Origin: Hymenobacter sp. J193
Lineage (GTDB): Bacteria > Bacteroidota > Bacteroidia > Cytophagales > Hymenobacteraceae
Direction: 5' to 3'
DNA: 64,000 bases
NCBI RefSeq assembly: GCF_024700075.1
Contig: NZ_JAJONE010000001.1
Coordinates: forward strand, 3,495,001-3,559,000
Positions within the stretch are counted from its first letter, which is position 1. Every line of letters begins with the position of its first letter. This document shows, in pieces, positions 53,201-60,954 of this stretch. Under the pieces are notes generated by a model. It was not told the DNA's origin. It worked only from the letters and a program-made list of their open reading frames with translations, and made no database searches. A program made the position numbers and the translations under genes.

Positions 53201-53383
53201 ACCCGTAACGGCCCCGTTGGTTTGCAGCCAGTACGGAGCCGCTATAGGCAGCAGCACAGCTCCGGAATGGTAGCCCGCAGCCTGAACGGATTGGTAGCCG
53301 GTCACAAAAGTCCCCAAACCCGATAGGAGTAGAAACCGGGTAAGAAGCCTTCGGCCACATAGAAAAGGTACCGGAAACAACAT
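50216..53383 (-). CDS. SusC/RagA TonB-linked outer-membrane receptor
   Basis: 1055 residues from ATG 53383 (a longer frame to 53440 lacks a sensible start). A signal peptide precedes the CarboxypepD_reg-like domain (GAVTGRVVDAKGEGLPGVNV, TDANGGYALANV), the TonB box-bearing SEVVVVGYTTQKRTDVTGSV, the plug (LQGRMAGVEVVKSSGAPD, GVSSLNNAPPLYIIDGVRQ, VDVLKDASAAAIYG), and a 22-strand barrel ending in YSLGVDLTF with a terminal Phe. It imports an oligosaccharide across the outer membrane with SusD, powered by TonB. It starts the minus-strand operon SusC-SusD-GH97-GH99-like-T9SS protein. Confidence 0.96.
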   Translation of the reverse strand: MLFPVPFLCGRRLLTRFLLLSGLGTFVTGYQSVQAAGYHSGAVLLPIAAPYWLQTNGAVTGRVVDAKGEGLPGVNVLVRGTTNGTQTDANGGYALANVPDNATLVFSYVGFTAQELPLNGRAAVDVTLAEDVKALSEVVVVGYTTQKRTDVTGSVASISGTEIKSLPVTNVQEALQGRMAGVEVVKSSGAPDATASILIRGVSSLNNAPPLYIIDGVRQSGDNINIQDIASVDVLKDASAAAIYGSAAAGGVIVITTKKGKPGQPAINFSARYGVTQPLTLKLLNRDDFIRLKQNIADPVYVGMERTDTLPDTDWTKQIFRDGIEQNYNLSISGGTPQLSYLVSGIYNDQKGVYLNNRSALAGARVNTEYQLGKRIKVGEQLYVWQRRTKPVTITPINPPFRTVPTMAPYTNDPANPYGRNPVGFAGPNLIAQIGTAHIDNTKSNFQGNAFAEITLPLDLSFRTTFGYTYYLENQNYFQDSYNTGAVSAPINSLTKSNAMYSTLLNNYVLSYNHTFGTHAVSALVGYEQIQSEYDALRGSQNAVGGTSYAFLPTSNSITRITPGGYDTNGLIKSTFAQLNYGFNEKYLFSLSARRDGNFTVFGPGNQYGIFPAASAGWRISEEPLIKNALPMINQLKLRGSYGVLGNSNIPPYLFLSTYEYVNAQNFYPGAPPSLGYTQTLIPNPNIKWESVYESNVGIDVEAFNGRYFLTVEWYNKTTEDMLYALPIPLSVGIPSGRFYTNIGSVRNRGLDVVLGTKGTARDFRYTATVTGSFNQNKVLNLDNINSNPIQAGDNSYGNPSYGQQTGQFLTYTKAGLPFGQFYGYKTEGIYQSQEQIEAHPQREGYKANIGDLIYQDVNGDGIISDLDKTILGNPNPKLTYGVNLNLGWKHFDLALLFNGVAGVDLYNGVAPYAQFPFSDGNTTYQVFGASFLGDNQLTSQPRLGVLTPGSNGSPATFATDPNGNYSYVSDYFVEKGNYVKLKNLQLGYTFGDALLQRAKIKSARLYVMANNLFTITNYSGIDPEIGGDVITRGIDAPLQYPHARIYSLGVDLTF

Positions 53384-53569
53384 AGGAAGTGGGATTTGGT
53401 GAGAAGCGGAGCAGGATGGAGAAGTCGTCGTAGCAGCCAATGCGTTTGCTACTGCATCGAAACCTGTGCGTGTAAGTAGCCGGAGAGCGGGCCGGAGTGG
53501 TAACGTTTGCGGGTAGCAGTGGTGGCCTGGCCAAACGCTTGCGGTACTGGCCAGCTGGCCGGGCTTCTA

Positions 53570-53597
53570 CAAAGCAAGCCCTATTGCGCTAAACAAA
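53570..53597 (-). promoter_or_regulatory. possible SusC operon promoter
   Basis: On the minus strand TTTG (53594-53597), 16 bases, then TTGCTTTG (53570-53577), a near match to TAnnTTTG. The leader would be about 180 bases. The surrounding 430 bases are A/T-rich and hold no gene; a small CAACCTA/TAGGTTG hairpin lies at 53742-53760. Confidence 0.35.
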
Positions 53598-53818
53598 AAA
53601 TACTACAGTTAAAGTATAAGAAATATCAACCTCAGGTGCATATATATAGTTGGCTGATAGATAAATAAGTAATATAATCCTGAAAATTATACAGGGCGGA
53701 TACAGTGCTGCTGCGTGTGATGTAGGCGTAGTTTCAGGCCCCCAACCTACCAATAGGTTGCAGAAAAGTAGGGACTCTGGATAGAGTTAGGCGGCACGCC
53801 ATCTGTGCCGGCTATCCG

Positions 53819-55477
53819 TCAGAACCTCCGGATGCGGGCTTCAAATTCCTCCTTGGGAACCAGGGCGCGGTTTTTCACCCGGGTTTTATAGGCGTAGATG
53901 GTGTTGATGGAATAGCCCAGCATCTGGCTGATCTGCTCACTGTCGTCGATGCCCAGGCGGATAAGGGCGAAGATGCGCAGCTCGGCCGTCAGCATCTGGT
54001 CTTCATCGGGGTGCACCTGGTCTTCTTCGCGAAACAGGGTGTTGAACTGCCCCACGAAATCCGGGAACAGCCGCAGAAATACCGTATCGAACCCCTTGAA
54101 CAACTCACTACGTTCCCGCTTGACGTTGATGCTGTCGGCCAGCTGCTGTACCCCGTTATACTGTTTGGCGCTCAGCAGCGTGCCTACCTTCTTCTTCAGC
54201 GTCTCACGCTCATCCAGGTACTGGGTGTTGTGGTGGAAATAGTAGCCGATATATTCCTCTTTGATCTTGTTGGCTTCGGCCAGCCGGGCGTTGGCTTCGG
54301 CCAGGGCGCTGTTGGCCTGGGTGAGCTCCTGGTTGAGCAGGCGCTGCTCGGTATTCCGCTCCCGAAGCTCCAGAATCGTTGCCGCAATCAGCTGGCCAGC
54401 CTTGCGCAGTTTGCGCAGCTGCCCGAAGATGACGGCGGCAAAAGCCGCTACTACCAAAGCCAGCAGCGTAACCAGAATGATGTAAACGTTTTGCGACTTG
54501 CGCTGGCTTTCAATGATATCGATTTTCTTGCCGTCGATGATGGAGGAAAACTGGCTGATCTGCACCTGGCGCTGCCGGGCTTTATAGAAAGTAGCTTCCT
54601 CCTGGGCTTCCTTGATGAAGGCATACGCGTTGGCCAGGTCGCCCCGCCGGTAGCAGTAATTGGCTACTTCCGACATAGCCACCGTTTCCTTCGTAGCCGA
54701 TTTTACGTCCGCAATGGCCGATAGCAGCAGGAGCTCAAACGCCTTGTCTTCGTACCCGGCCCGGCTGTAAATGTTGGCCAGCGTACTGGCTCCAATGGCC
54801 AGCTGATGGTGCGTCAGGCCCGGCAGCTGCCGGATCTGGCGGAATACCGCAATGCCGTTCTGCAGATTACCGGTTTCCTGGGTAACCAGAGCCTGCACGG
54901 CCAGGCATTCGTAAGAGCCCGGTCGGCAATATTGCAGCGCGCTGTCGGCGTAGGTCAGCAGCTTGGTAAGGTAACCCGGACGGTAAAAATCATCCTGATT
55001 GAAATTGGCTAAGTCATTGTAAGCCCGTGCCTTGATAAAGTAGTATTCAACTTTATCAGCGTCGCTTAGCTGACTTGGCTGAATGCTGTCCAGCGCATCG
55101 AAGGTTTCCTTGAACAGTCCCGATGACAGCAGCACGAAGGCCAGCCGGAGCTTGGCTACCTGCTGCTTGGGCGGGCTGTGAAGCTGCTCGGCCAGCCGGG
55201 TTATTTTCAGGCAGTAGGCAAAAGCCGAATCGTATTTAAAGGCCTTGTACTCGTTGTAGATGCTGAGGCCCAGCGCAAACTTCGCGTCGTCGTTGCCCTG
55301 GTACGCCCGAAACTCTTTTGTGAGCACGCCAATCCGGCTCCAGCGCTGGGCGTCATAATCAGCTTTGTGGGCCAGGGTCCGGTTGAGTTCAGTTACTAAG
55401 CTGTCGAGAGAACCCGCCGCGCCCCGACATGGCAGCAGGTATATCAGAAACAGAACGACTACTAAGAACAGCCTCAT
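53819..55477 (-). CDS. SusR-like regulator (DUF6377-type TPR/coiled-coil with C-terminal HTH)
   Basis: 552 residues. A signal peptide or anchor is followed by TPR-like helices (residues about 40-290: [38 protein letters not shown]), a single membrane helix ([21 protein letters not shown], near 330), a coiled coil, and a C-terminal HTH ([40 protein letters not shown]), the pattern of B. thetaiotaomicron SusR and its DUF6377 relatives. It would sense an inducing sugar outside the inner membrane and bind DNA inside. It is next to and in the same direction as SusC, which it probably controls; a minus-strand TATCTTAG at 55525-55532 may be its promoter. Confidence 0.85.
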   Translation of the reverse strand: MRLFLVVVLFLIYLLPCRGAAGSLDSLVTELNRTLAHKADYDAQRWSRIGVLTKEFRAYQGNDDAKFALGLSIYNEYKAFKYDSAFAYCLKITRLAEQLHSPPKQQVAKLRLAFVLLSSGLFKETFDALDSIQPSQLSDADKVEYYFIKARAYNDLANFNQDDFYRPGYLTKLLTYADSALQYCRPGSYECLAVQALVTQETGNLQNGIAVFRQIRQLPGLTHHQLAIGASTLANIYSRAGYEDKAFELLLLSAIADVKSATKETVAMSEVANYCYRRGDLANAYAFIKEAQEEATFYKARQRQVQISQFSSIIDGKKIDIIESQRKSQNVYIILVTLLALVVAAFAAVIFGQLRKLRKAGQLIAATILELRERNTEQRLLNQELTQANSALAEANARLAEANKIKEEYIGYYFHHNTQYLDERETLKKKVGTLLSAKQYNGVQQLADSINVKRERSELFKGFDTVFLRLFPDFVGQFNTLFREEDQVHPDEDQMLTAELRIFALIRLGIDDSEQISQMLGYSINTIYAYKTRVKNRALVPKEEFEARIRRF

Positions 55478-55704
55478 AACAAGCGGGGGCACCAAAATCA
55501 ATCTGCAAAAGAGCGGATAGTGAGCTAAGATAACGGATATGGTTGTTTGAGCCACTGCTAGCGCGTGCCGCGACGCGCATCCGGCATATATCCACCTCCT
55601 AACGGTTCCCGCTTGGCCGGAGCCCGGCTATACGGGGGCTATATAGTTGGGGCAGGTGGCAGGAAAATTGCTGGCCCCGGCTCCAGCTATTATTTCCGTT
55701 GTCC

Positions 55705-56022
55705 ATGTTGTCCTATCTGAAGGTACTGCCTGTCTACTACCGCTCTGTACTGAGCCTCACCCTCCCCATATCTGTCCTTATACTGGCGGCGCCGCTGCTG
55801 ATGGGTACTCCGCTACCCTCGCCGCTTTTCCTGGCAGTAGTACAAAAACTGGCCTCCTTTCCGGCGCTGATCTACCTGATTGGCCAGTTTCGGCCGCAGC
55901 AGTACTGGCTCTACCGCAACCTGCACCTGGCCCCCTGGCAGCTTTGGGCCGGGGTGATAGTGCTGGATACCTTGCTGCTCGTGGTGGCGCACCGGCTGCT
56001 CGCCTTCTTAGTTGCCCTCTGA
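55705..56022 (+). CDS. small three-helix membrane protein coupled to an ABC ATPase
   Basis: 105 residues from ATG 55705. Hydrophobic helices at about 15-35, 45-62 and 80-103, joined by short polar loops (GQFRPQQYWLYRNLHLAP). No known domain. The stop TGA shares its A with the start ATG of the following ABC ATPase (TGATG), so the two are translationally coupled. It may be the membrane partner, although ordinary ABC permeases are at least twice as long. Function unknown. Confidence 0.6.
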   Translation: MLSYLKVLPVYYRSVLSLTLPISVLILAAPLLMGTPLPSPLFLAVVQKLASFPALIYLIGQFRPQQYWLYRNLHLAPWQLWAGVIVLDTLLLVVAHRLLAFLVAL

Positions 56023-56696
56023 TGCCGGCAAAACAACACACGCTGGAGGCCGACGGTATCCAGGTTCAGTTTGATAACCGCAACGTTCTGTCGGGCGTGT
56101 ATCTGCGGGTACAGACCGGCCAGGTTGTGGCACTGCTGGGTGCTAATGGCTCGGGCAAATCCACGCTGCTGCAAACGGTATTCGGGGCGCGGGTCGTGCC
56201 TGATGCTTCCGTGCGGGTAGATGGCCACCCCGTAATGCCAGCTTACCGTCAGCCGGGACTAATGAGCTACCTGCCCCAGACTGAGTTGTGGCCGTCCGGT
56301 ATGGCCCTGGCCTCGGCTGCCCGGCTGCTGGGCGTGTCCCTGGAGCAGGCGCTGGTTGATTTTCCGGCGCTGCAAAAGCAGGTAGTTGAAGGAAGCACGC
56401 GTGCCGGGCTGTCGGGCGGAACCGGGCGGCTAATTCAGACGCTGGTGCTGCTGGCGCGCCGGAGCCGTTTTCTGCTGCTGGATGAGCCATTTTCCGGGGT
56501 TATGCCCGTTCACATCGAGCAGCTCAGCCACTGCCTGCGGGCGGCACGGGCGCACTCCGGTATCCTGCTCACCGACCACCGCTACCAGCAGGTGCTGGAC
56601 GTGGCCGACGTAGTTTATTTGCTGCGCCACGGCCGCCTGCAGCTACTTGCGGAGCCTCGCGCCGAGTTGCGCGACCTGGGGTATCTGCCTGATTGA
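56022..56696 (+). CDS. stand-alone ABC transporter ATPase subunit
   Basis: 224 residues. Walker A LLGANGSGKST, Q-loop MSYLPQ, signature GLSGGTGR, Walker B FLLLDEPFSG and the switch His in TDHRYQ are all present, so it should be an active ATPase. It begins at an ATG overlapping the stop of the small membrane protein. No substrate-binding protein or ordinary permease is nearby. It could power export of a small lipid or peptide, or act with the upstream protein in regulation or resistance; none of this is shown by the sequence. Confidence 0.85.
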   Translation: MPAKQHTLEADGIQVQFDNRNVLSGVYLRVQTGQVVALLGANGSGKSTLLQTVFGARVVPDASVRVDGHPVMPAYRQPGLMSYLPQTELWPSGMALASAARLLGVSLEQALVDFPALQKQVVEGSTRAGLSGGTGRLIQTLVLLARRSRFLLLDEPFSGVMPVHIEQLSHCLRAARAHSGILLTDHRYQQVLDVADVVYLLRHGRLQLLAEPRAELRDLGYLPD

Positions 56697-56745
56697 AGTT
56701 GGGGTGTGCCGGTCGGTAAACTCCGTTAGTCTGCCGCCGCGCGTC

Positions 56746-56753
56746 TACCTTCG
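56746..56753 (+). promoter_or_regulatory. CoA-transferase promoter giving leaderless start
   Basis: TACCTTCG ends four bases before the ATG at 56758. A transcript starting 5-7 bases further would lack a leader, as for gmhB. Confidence 0.45.
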
Positions 56754-56757
56754 GGGC

Positions 56758-57891
56758 ATGGATACAGCTGAATTGCCACTGCACGGCCTACGGGTGCTGG
56801 AGCTGGCCTCGGTGCTGGCCGGCCCGCAGGTGGGCCAGTTTCTGGCCGAGCTCGGCGCCGAAGTGCTTAAGATTGAAGCCCCGGCCGGCGACGTCACCCG
56901 CACCTGGCGCACCGCCGCCGAAGCCACCGACACCACCGTTTCGGCGTACTTTGCCTGCGCCAACTGGGGAAAAACCAGCCGGGTGCTCGACCTCACTACC
57001 GCCCCCGGCCGCGCTGCCCTGCACGAGCTGGCGACTCAAGCCGATATCGTGCTGGCCAGCTACAAGCCCGGCGACGCCGAAAAGCTGGGGGCCGATTACG
57101 CCACTCTCTCCGCCCTGAACCCGCGCCTGCTCTACGGTCATATCACCGGCTACGGCCCCACGGCGCCGCGCGCCGGCTACGATGCTGTGCTCCAGGCCGA
57201 AGCCGGATTTATGCACTTGAACGCGGCCGCGCCCGGCCAGCCGCCCCAGAAAATGCCCGTAGCGCTGATGGATTTGCTTACGGCCCACCAGCTGAAAGAA
57301 GGGCTGCTCACGGCTCTGTATCAGCGCGAGCGGACGGGCCGGGGCGCGCTAATTGAAGTGTCGCTCTGGGATAGTGCCTTGGCTTCGCTGGCCAACCAAG
57401 CAGCCAGTTTCTTGGTGACGGGCCAGGAGCCCCAGCCGCTGGGCTCGGGCCACCCCAGCATTGTGCCCTACGGCACCGTGTACGAGGCCGCAGACGGAGT
57501 CCGCCTGCTGCTGGCCGTGGGCGCCGACCGGCAGTTTCAACAGCTCTGCGCCGTGCTGTCAACGCCCGATTGGAGCGCCGATGCGCGGTTTGCAACCAAC
57601 CCGGCCCGGGTGGCGCACCGGGCCGGGTTGGAAGAGCTGCTGGGGGCACGTATTGCTGAGGTAGGCGGGCGGGCACTGCTGGCGGAGCTGGAGCGACGGG
57701 CGGTGCCCGCCGGAGAGGTGCGCACCGTGGGAGAGGCCCTGAGCCGGGCGGCGGCGCAACCGATGCTGCTGCCGCCCACGGCCGAGTTCCCGCACGCGGG
57801 CCTGCGCACGGTGGCTTTTCGCAGCAGCGCCTGGCCTACGGCGGCAGCGCTACCGGCTCCGCCGCCGCTGGGTAAACAGGCGGCCAAATAA
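56758..57891 (+). CDS. family III CoA-transferase (CaiB/BaiF)
   Basis: 377 residues. The family III opening LHGLRVLELASVLAGPQVGQFLAELGAEVLKIE is exact for the type, followed by LDLTTAPGRAALHELATQADI, LLYGHITGYGPTAPRAGYDAVLQAEAGFM with the conserved Asp (acyl-CoA anhydride nucleophile) in YDAVLQAEAG, and VALMDLLTAHQLKEGLL. These enzymes move CoA between an organic acid and an acyl-CoA. Which acid is used is not visible; carnitine, formate/oxalate and succinate/mesaconate types exist. Interlocked homodimer, cytosolic by family knowledge. No metabolic partner gene is adjacent. Confidence 0.9.
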   Translation: MDTAELPLHGLRVLELASVLAGPQVGQFLAELGAEVLKIEAPAGDVTRTWRTAAEATDTTVSAYFACANWGKTSRVLDLTTAPGRAALHELATQADIVLASYKPGDAEKLGADYATLSALNPRLLYGHITGYGPTAPRAGYDAVLQAEAGFMHLNAAAPGQPPQKMPVALMDLLTAHQLKEGLLTALYQRERTGRGALIEVSLWDSALASLANQAASFLVTGQEPQPLGSGHPSIVPYGTVYEAADGVRLLLAVGADRQFQQLCAVLSTPDWSADARFATNPARVAHRAGLEELLGARIAEVGGRALLAELERRAVPAGEVRTVGEALSRAAAQPMLLPPTAEFPHAGLRTVAFRSSAWPTAAALPAPPPLGKQAAK

Positions 57892-58010
57892 GTGTACATC
57901 TGCCGGCGCCGGCAGCGTCGTACATTCCTGCCGACGCCAACCTCCGCTGCGGGGGCGCGTAGGCAACACGATGTACCAGGTATGGCCGGGCCCGCCCGCC
58001 TTTCTTCTCT

Positions 58011-58856
58011 ATGGCAAAACGCACCAAAAAGACCTCAGATCCGGAAATGCTGGTTGCAACGGAAACGTCCGGAGCCGCCGCGCCGGAACCCACCACGCCC
58101 CAGGCCGCGCCCGACAACCACCACCCGGACGTGATGCCGCACATTGATTCCGTGACGCCTGAAGCCGTTACGGAGCGGCTGACGCTGATTTTTGAAGGCC
58201 TGCGGCAGAAGTCAACAGCCAAGCAGGCCATTTACCGCAACACCATTGCCGCCTTTGATCTGTTGCGGCTGGTATCGCAGGAGCTGGTGGTGGAGCTGAG
58301 CCGCAAGCTCACGCCCGTGGATGCCTCCGTGGTGATTGAGTACCGGCCCATCAACGAAATGGAGTTCCACATCCGCTTCTCCGGTGATTTGCTCGTGTTC
58401 GTGCTGCACTCCAACATCGTCACCTTTCCCGATACCTACGGGCCCATGCCCACGGCCTACGTGGAGGAAGATTTCCGGCGGCGCTTTTTCGGGCACATCA
58501 TGGCCTACAACTTCATGGCCGACTCCATCAAGTACCAACGCCTCAACGACCCCGGCTACCTGGTGGGCCGCCTGCTCATCAACATCGAAAATCACTACTT
58601 CCTGGAAGGCGTGCAGCAGCTGGAAATGCCCGACCTGGATATGTCGGACAACTTAATTTCTCCGGATGCCATGAAGCTCTTCGTGGAAAGCGCCATGATT
58701 GCGGCCGTGAACAACGACCTGATTGCGCCTCCGCTGCCCGAAATTCAGAAGATTACCGTCAAGCAGAAAATCGAAAACCAGCAGGTAAGCCGCGGCAGCA
58801 AAGTAGGCTTCAGCTTTTACAAGCAGCACGGCTCTATCGACGGGCTGTCGTACTGA
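58011..58856 (+). CDS. conserved hypothetical protein, cytosolic
   Basis: 281 residues, not recognised beyond its occurrence in Cytophagales genomes as I recall. The first 55 residues are disordered and Pro/Ala/Thr-rich. The core (about 60-260) is mixed alpha/beta with VTERLTLIFEGLRQK, AAFDLLRLVSQELVVELSR, the strand pattern VVIEYRPINEMEFHIRFSGD and ENHYFLEGVQQLEMPDL. No signal peptide or membrane helix, so it should stay in the cytosol. It is convergent with trpS across a 225-base palindromic element. Confidence 0.65.
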   Translation: MAKRTKKTSDPEMLVATETSGAAAPEPTTPQAAPDNHHPDVMPHIDSVTPEAVTERLTLIFEGLRQKSTAKQAIYRNTIAAFDLLRLVSQELVVELSRKLTPVDASVVIEYRPINEMEFHIRFSGDLLVFVLHSNIVTFPDTYGPMPTAYVEEDFRRRFFGHIMAYNFMADSIKYQRLNDPGYLVGRLLINIENHYFLEGVQQLEMPDLDMSDNLISPDAMKLFVESAMIAAVNNDLIAPPLPEIQKITVKQKIENQQVSRGSKVGFSFYKQHGSIDGLSY

Positions 58857-58885
58857 GGCCAAGTCAATGTGCTAATGTGGGAGAA

Positions 58886-59110
58886 TGTGCTGATGTGCTA
58901 ATGCTTTAGCTGTCATTGCAAGTTTCCGTGTCATTGCGAGCTTAGCAAAGCAATCCGTCCTGTACAGAACCAGCCCGTTTTTCTACCAAAAAGCCCTTAC
59001 TCGTTGCGCACGGGTAAGGGCTGCTCACTTTTCAGTGCTCAGAACGTTGCCCAGGACGGATAGCTTCGCGCTGCTCGCAATGACAGTTAAAGCATTAGCA
59101 CATCAGCACA
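58886..59110. repeat. 225-bp nested palindromic element
   Basis: Outer 23-bp arms (58886-58908 and 59088-59110) are exact reverse complements. Inside, TGTCATTGCGAGC-type arms (about 58928-58961 and 59051-59085) pair again, and in the centre AGCCCTTAC (58992-59000) pairs with GTAAGGGCT (59014-59022). It lies between convergent genes and looks like a MITE or a fused pair of repeat elements. Confidence 0.65.
58985..59022 (-). terminator. trpS terminator inside the palindrome
   Basis: On the minus strand the AGCCCTTAC/GTAAGGGCT stem is followed by TTTTTGG. It is 113 bases beyond the trpS stop. Confidence 0.55.
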
Positions 59111-59134
59111 TTCCAACCCATCAGCACATGAAAT

Positions 59135-60112
59135 CTACCTTCTCAGGTAGCCGGTTTTCTCGCGCACTTTGTTGAGTACTTCGGAGCCGTAGGCCTGGGC
59201 TTTTAGGGCGCCTTCGGCCAGGCGGGTATCTACCTCGGGCAGGTTGTTCATGTAGTAGCTGAACAGCTCCCGCTCCCGGGCAAAGCGCGTGCGAATAACC
59301 TCGTAGAGCGCCTGCTTGGCGTGCCCGTAGCCGTAGCCGCCGCGCAGGTAGTTCTGGCGCATTTCCTCGGTCTGCTCGGCTGAGGCTACCAGCGAATAGA
59401 TCTTAAAAGTAGTGTCGGTATCGGGGTTCTTGGGGGCTTCCAGCGGGGTGCTGTCCGACACGATGCTCCTGACGGTTTTGAGCAGGGCCTTGTCGTCCAC
59501 GAAGATGTCGATGATGTTGCCGTAGCTCTTGCTCATCTTCTGGCCGTCGAGGCCGGGCACCAGCATTACCTGCTCATCGGCGCGGGCCTGAGGCAGCACA
59601 AAGGTTTCGCCGTAGCGGTTGTTGAAGGCCGAGGCAATGTCGCGGGTGATTTCGAGGTGCTGAATCTGGTCCTTGCCCACGGGCACGATGTCCACATCGT
59701 AGAGCAGGATGTCGGCGGCCATGAGCACGGGGTAGGTGAACAAACCCGCATTCACGTCGGAAAGGCGGCTGGACTTGTCCTTGAACGAGTGCGCGTTGGC
59801 CAGCATCGGAAACGGCGTGAAGCACGACAGGTACCACATCAGCTCCGTTACCTGCGGCACGTCAGACTGCCGGTAGAACAGGTTGCGCTCCGTATCGATG
59901 CCGCAGGCCAGCCAGGCAGCGGCCACCGCGTAGGTGTTCTGGCGCAGCACTTCCGCGTCGCGCACGGTGGTAAGGGAGTGCAGGTCGGCAATGAAAAACA
60001 ACGACTCGTTGGCATCATTGCGCGACAAGTCAATCGTGGGCAGGATGGCGCCGAGCAGGTTGCCGAGGTGCGGCCGGCCGGTACTCTGGATGCCAGTGAG
60101 AATGCGGGACAT
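59135..60112 (-). CDS. trpS: tryptophanyl-tRNA synthetase
   Basis: 325 residues, class Ic synthetase that charges tRNA-Trp. It starts MSRILTGIQSTGRPHLGN with the HIGH-like HLGN at 15-18, continues with SLFFIADLHSLTT, MAADILLYDVDIVPVGKDQIQHLEI, and has the KMSKS loop in GLDGQKMSKSYGNII near residue 197. The C-terminal region is the short bacterial anticodon-binding part. The gene follows two paralogous unknown genes on the same strand and ends in a terminator within the palindrome. A 5' fragment of a second copy survives at 60885-60945. Confidence 0.97.
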   Translation of the reverse strand: MSRILTGIQSTGRPHLGNLLGAILPTIDLSRNDANESLFFIADLHSLTTVRDAEVLRQNTYAVAAAWLACGIDTERNLFYRQSDVPQVTELMWYLSCFTPFPMLANAHSFKDKSSRLSDVNAGLFTYPVLMAADILLYDVDIVPVGKDQIQHLEITRDIASAFNNRYGETFVLPQARADEQVMLVPGLDGQKMSKSYGNIIDIFVDDKALLKTVRSIVSDSTPLEAPKNPDTDTTFKIYSLVASAEQTEEMRQNYLRGGYGYGHAKQALYEVIRTRFARERELFSYYMNNLPEVDTRLAEGALKAQAYGSEVLNKVREKTGYLRR

Positions 60113-60133
60113 GGTTAGAAAAGGAACTACAGT

Positions 60134-60766
60134 TTAGTTTGTGCTGGGTGAGCCTTGTAGTGGATAAGTAAGGAAAGGCTCATTTCTGTTTAAGGAACTA
60201 ATGAACGTAACGAGATTATAGATAGTAACTTTCTTGTCACGCAATGCGGCTATTAAATCTGGTCTTGCTGACACGAAGGGAAGTAGCGCCTCACGGAACC
60301 TTTTTCCTGCTCCGTCAATAACCGCATAGGGAATACTGATGCTCTCCCTTTCGCTGGCACGACGAAGTAAATAAAGAGTAGGGGGTGAGGTCGACATCAG
60401 CCCATTCGGTGTAACTATACTGTTCTGCGGATATCGGTAGCGCATAAGGGAAACAGCGCCACTATCCAGTAACTCAACGAACAAGTCTTTAGCTAGTTCT
60501 CCTGTGAAACCTTTGTCTATAGTAAAGCCACTAGCCTTGATATAAGAATGCAGTTCGATTTTAAAGGAACGCACAGAGTCAAACGGATGCTTAATATTTT
60601 TTCCATTCACATTTTGCACTACTAGGGCTTTCGCATTTTGCTTTAAGTAGCCCTTCAAACGTATCTGTGGATTGCTCTCAAGTACATATGATCCGGGAGA
60701 AAAATCATATTGAGCACTAGCCATTTGGGGAAGCGACAGAAGTAAATAAAAAAGTAGTAGGCGCAT
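60134..60766 (-). CDS. secreted hypothetical protein, paralog B
   Basis: 210 residues, not recognised. A signal peptide (MRLLLFYLLLSLPQMASAQ) is followed by a beta-rich N-terminal half (FSPGSYVLESNPQIRLKGYLKQ) and an alpha/beta remainder (KRFREALLPFVSARPDLIAAL). It shares SPGSY, GFT/GFE, LDSG-LMRY, LYLLR and FREA-LP-LS-RPDL with the gene at 60955, to about a third identity by eye. It is more A/T-rich than its surroundings. It lies between the trpS/yhhQ scar and trpS. Confidence 0.6.
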   Translation of the reverse strand: MRLLLFYLLLSLPQMASAQYDFSPGSYVLESNPQIRLKGYLKQNAKALVVQNVNGKNIKHPFDSVRSFKIELHSYIKASGFTIDKGFTGELAKDLFVELLDSGAVSLMRYRYPQNSIVTPNGLMSTSPPTLYLLRRASERESISIPYAVIDGAGKRFREALLPFVSARPDLIAALRDKKVTIYNLVTFISSLNRNEPFLTYPLQGSPSTN

Positions 60767-60784
60767 ATTACAGGAAGAACAAAA

Positions 60785-60945
60785 AAACTACACACGCACA
60801 TTAGCTATGGCCACGGTTTCGCAGGATCCAGTATCGACCGATGAGGTAATGAAGGTAGAACACCGGCGTGAATTGGTTACCAAGGTGCGGCCAATCGGCG
60901 CTTTGGATGCCGGTGAGAATACGGGAAATTATCGGGAAAGAAATC
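60785..60945 (-). pseudogene. duplication scar: trpS 5' fragment joined to yhhQ 3' fragment
   Basis: Read on the minus strand, this starts with RILTGIQSADWPHLGN, matching the first codons of trpS, and passes into TPVFYLHYLIGRYW, matching the last codons of the yhhQ gene at 61603. At DNA level both parts are roughly 75-80% identical to those genes by eye. The join lies about 60876, where both parents have GAGCAGG. It is what a tandem duplication of yhhQ-end/unknown gene/trpS-start would leave behind. Confidence 0.7.
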
Positions 60946-60954
60946 AGCAGCTTA

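Noticed and set aside
58861..58908. CRISPR-like direct repeats (ATGTGCTAATGTG units)
   Set aside because: Only two or three short, unequal copies without spacers; they belong to the arm of the palindromic element.
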